A stretch of 5,634 nt of DNA from Clostridia bacterium (GTDB lineage: Bacteria > Bacillota > Clostridia > Christensenellales > Aristaeellaceae), in NCBI GenBank assembly GCA_016297535.1, contig JAEDGL010000155.1, forward strand, positions 1 through 5,634, read 5' to 3'. Both the position numbers and the translations under genes were made by a program. Position 1 is the stretch's first letter; each line of letters opens with the position of its first letter. A model generated the notes under the pieces. That model made no database searches and was not told the origin of the DNA. It worked only from the letters and a program-made list of their open reading frames with translations. Shown piece after piece: positions 4,607 to 5,634 of the stretch.

Positions 4607-5509
4607 ATGTCCAGGAAGATCGTTTCCCTGTTTCTGGCCCTGCTGCTGATGCTGGGCATGACTGCCGCGCTGGCCGAGAACGGCGCTGTGGCCGTTACCG
4701 ATATGTACGGCCGTCAGATAACCCTGTCCGAGCCCGTTACCCGCATTGTGGCGCTTACGCCGGCCGATTGCGAAATCCTGTGCGCGCTGGGCTGCGGGCA
4801 GGCGCTGGTGGGCCGCGGCGCGTACTGCGATTATCCCGCGAGCGTTTTGGAGCTGCCCGCGGTGCAGTCCGGTGCGGAAACCAATGTGGAGGAGATTCTG
4901 GCGCTCAATCCGCAGGTGGTGCTCATGGGCGACATGGCGCAGTCCAAGGAGCTGGTGAACGCGCTGGAGGAAAACGGCGTGCACGTTGTGCTCAGCGATG
5001 CCAACAGCATTGAGGAAACCTATACCGCCATCCGCATGATCGGCGCGCTCATGGGCAAGGATGACGAGGCGCAGGCCCTGATCGCAGATATGCAGAACAC
5101 CTTTGCCGAAATCGCCGCCAAGAGCGAAAGCACCGGCAAAACCGTCTATTTTGAGGTATCCCCCCTGCAGTACGGCCTGTGGACGGCCGGCAGCAACACC
5201 TTTATGGACGAGCTGGCCACCATTTGCGGCCTGACCAACGCCTTTGCGGATGTGGAAGGCTGGGGCGCCATTTCCGAGGAGCAGGTGCTGGCCCGCGACC
5301 CGGACTACATCGTTACCATTTCCATGTACTTTGGCGAAGGCCCCACGCCTGTGGAGGAAATTCTGGGCCGCAACGGCTGGGAAAACCTGAAGGCCGTCTC
5401 CGGCGCACAGGTGTTCAATGCCGATTCCAACGCGGTTTCCCGTCCCGGCCCGCGGCTGAAGGATGCGGCTGTCGAGCTGTTTCAGTTTGTCAACGGCCAG
5501 AACGACTGA
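4607..5509 (+). CDS. btuF: BtuF-like ABC transporter substrate-binding protein (cobalamin/Fe-siderophore type)
   Basis: The 300-residue exported protein has a signal peptide (MSRK, then the hydrophobic stretch IVSLFLALLLMLGMTAALA) with a likely signal peptidase I cut after ALA at 23. Two lobes joined by a long helix follow the periplasmic-binding-protein class III plan (PF01497): VTDMYGRQITL, RIVALTPADCEILCALG (46-62), GRGAYCDYP (69-77), then NVEEILALNPQVVLMG (93-108). The C-lobe has YFEVSPLQYGLWTAGSNTFMDEL (181-203), GWGAISEEQVLARDPDYIV (218-236) and RPGPRLKDAAVELF (279-292). It should capture cobalamin outside the cell and pass it to a BtuCD-type permease, which is not in the window. The B12 riboswitch just upstream makes cobalamin more likely than iron-siderophore. 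No lipobox cysteine is present, which is odd for a Gram-positive binding protein. GGAGGG at 4595-4600 lies 6 nt from the ATG. A terminator-like hairpin follows, so it may be transcribed alone. Confidence 0.9.
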   Translation: MSRKIVSLFLALLLMLGMTAALAENGAVAVTDMYGRQITLSEPVTRIVALTPADCEILCALGCGQALVGRGAYCDYPASVLELPAVQSGAETNVEEILALNPQVVLMGDMAQSKELVNALEENGVHVVLSDANSIEETYTAIRMIGALMGKDDEAQALIADMQNTFAEIAAKSESTGKTVYFEVSPLQYGLWTAGSNTFMDELATICGLTNAFADVEGWGAISEEQVLARDPDYIVTISMYFGEGPTPVEEILGRNGWENLKAVSGAQVFNADSNAVSRPGPRLKDAAVELFQFVNGQND

Positions 5510-5515
5510 TTCCTT

Positions 5516-5539
5516 GAGGGAGCCCGCGCGGGCTCCCTT
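5516..5539 (+). terminator. GC-rich palindromic terminator-like hairpin after the btuF-like gene
   Basis: A perfect self-complementary 20-mer (5518-5537), extended by an A-T and a G-T pair, forms a 10-bp GC-rich stem with a GCGC loop, starting 6 nt after the TGA. Only TTC follows, so the T-tract is weak. The position favours a terminator, perhaps inefficient. Confidence 0.65.
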
Positions 5540-5545
5540 CAGAGC

Positions 5546-5580
5546 GTCGAAAAAGCTCGCCAGAGGCGATCTTTTCCGAC
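5546..5580. repeat. Imperfect 16-bp inverted repeat, first unit of a palindromic cluster
   Basis: The arms 5546-5561 and 5565-5580 match at 14 of 16 positions (GTCG-A-AAAAG-C-TCGCC against its mirror) around a 3-nt centre (AGA). It lies directly after the terminator-like hairpin and just before a second palindrome, in the manner of REP/BIME-type dispersed repeats. It could also act as extra termination structure. Confidence 0.55.
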
Positions 5581-5585
5581 GGGAA

Positions 5586-5634
5586 TGCACCATTTGCCTA
5601 CTCGCCTGCGGCTCGCCGGGCGGCAAATGGTGTA
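5586..5634. repeat. 13-bp inverted repeat with GC-rich loop, second unit of a palindromic cluster
   Basis: TGCACCATTTGCC at 5586-5598 pairs with GGCAAATGGTGTA at 5622-5634 (12 Watson-Crick pairs and one G-T). The 23-nt loop contains CTCGCC and CTCGCCGGG direct echoes. The right arm ends exactly at the window edge, so the element may go on. No gene is visible in 5510-5634. Confidence 0.5.

Noticed and set aside
4577..5626. Minus-strand open frame of 349 codons opposite the btuF-like gene
   Set aside because: The plus strand encodes a clear binding protein with a signal peptide. The minus frame runs through the terminator, palindromes and riboswitch platform and has no family features.

Overview
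The window reads as a moderately GC-rich bacterial chromosome segment, most likely from a Gram-positive anaerobe of the Clostridia. This is an inference from strong AGGAGG-type ribosome binding sites, consensus sigma-70/sigma-A promoters with short intergenic spaces, a gut-Firmicute style gene mix (UroD-family methyltransferase, RimJ/RimL and other GNAT acetyltransferases), and a secreted binding protein whose signal peptide ends in ALA-EN. No rRNA, tRNA, CRISPR array, transposase or phage gene was seen.

Layout. Positions 1-140 hold the C-terminal end of a short-chain dehydrogenase/reductase. A near-perfect promoter (249-278) then drives a single gene, a uroporphyrinogen-decarboxylase-family protein of the MtaA/CmuA methyltransferase type (395-1414), which ends in a strong stem-loop (1429-1474). 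A second promoter (1535-1563), with a 12-bp inverted repeat touching its -35 box, begins a tight three-gene operon with overlapping ends: an unrecognised 356-residue protein (1656-2726), a RimJ/RimL-type GNAT acetyltransferase (2702-3253) and a small SpoIIAA/STAS-like protein (3246-3641). A second, unrelated GNAT gene (3729-4130) faces this operon on the minus strand. The gap between them is almost filled by a large imperfect inverted repeat (3642-3717).

The best-supported regulatory system lies in 4227-5539. It consists of a promoter, a complete cobalamin (B12) riboswitch aptamer (4276-4455), and an expression platform in which one CCCTCCC segment can pair either with an upstream GGGAGGG or with the Shine-Dalgarno sequence. 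These are followed by a BtuF-like B12/Fe-siderophore binding protein (4607-5509) and a GC-rich terminator-like palindrome. The window ends in two further long palindromes (5546-5580 and 5586-5634) that look like a dispersed repeat.

How they may work together. The B12-controlled binding protein supplies a corrinoid capture function. The UroD-family protein belongs to a superfamily that includes corrinoid-protein methyltransferases, so a shared B12 theme is possible, but the two genes are about 3 kb apart and have separate promoters. The three-gene operon has no pathway assignment that the sequence supports.
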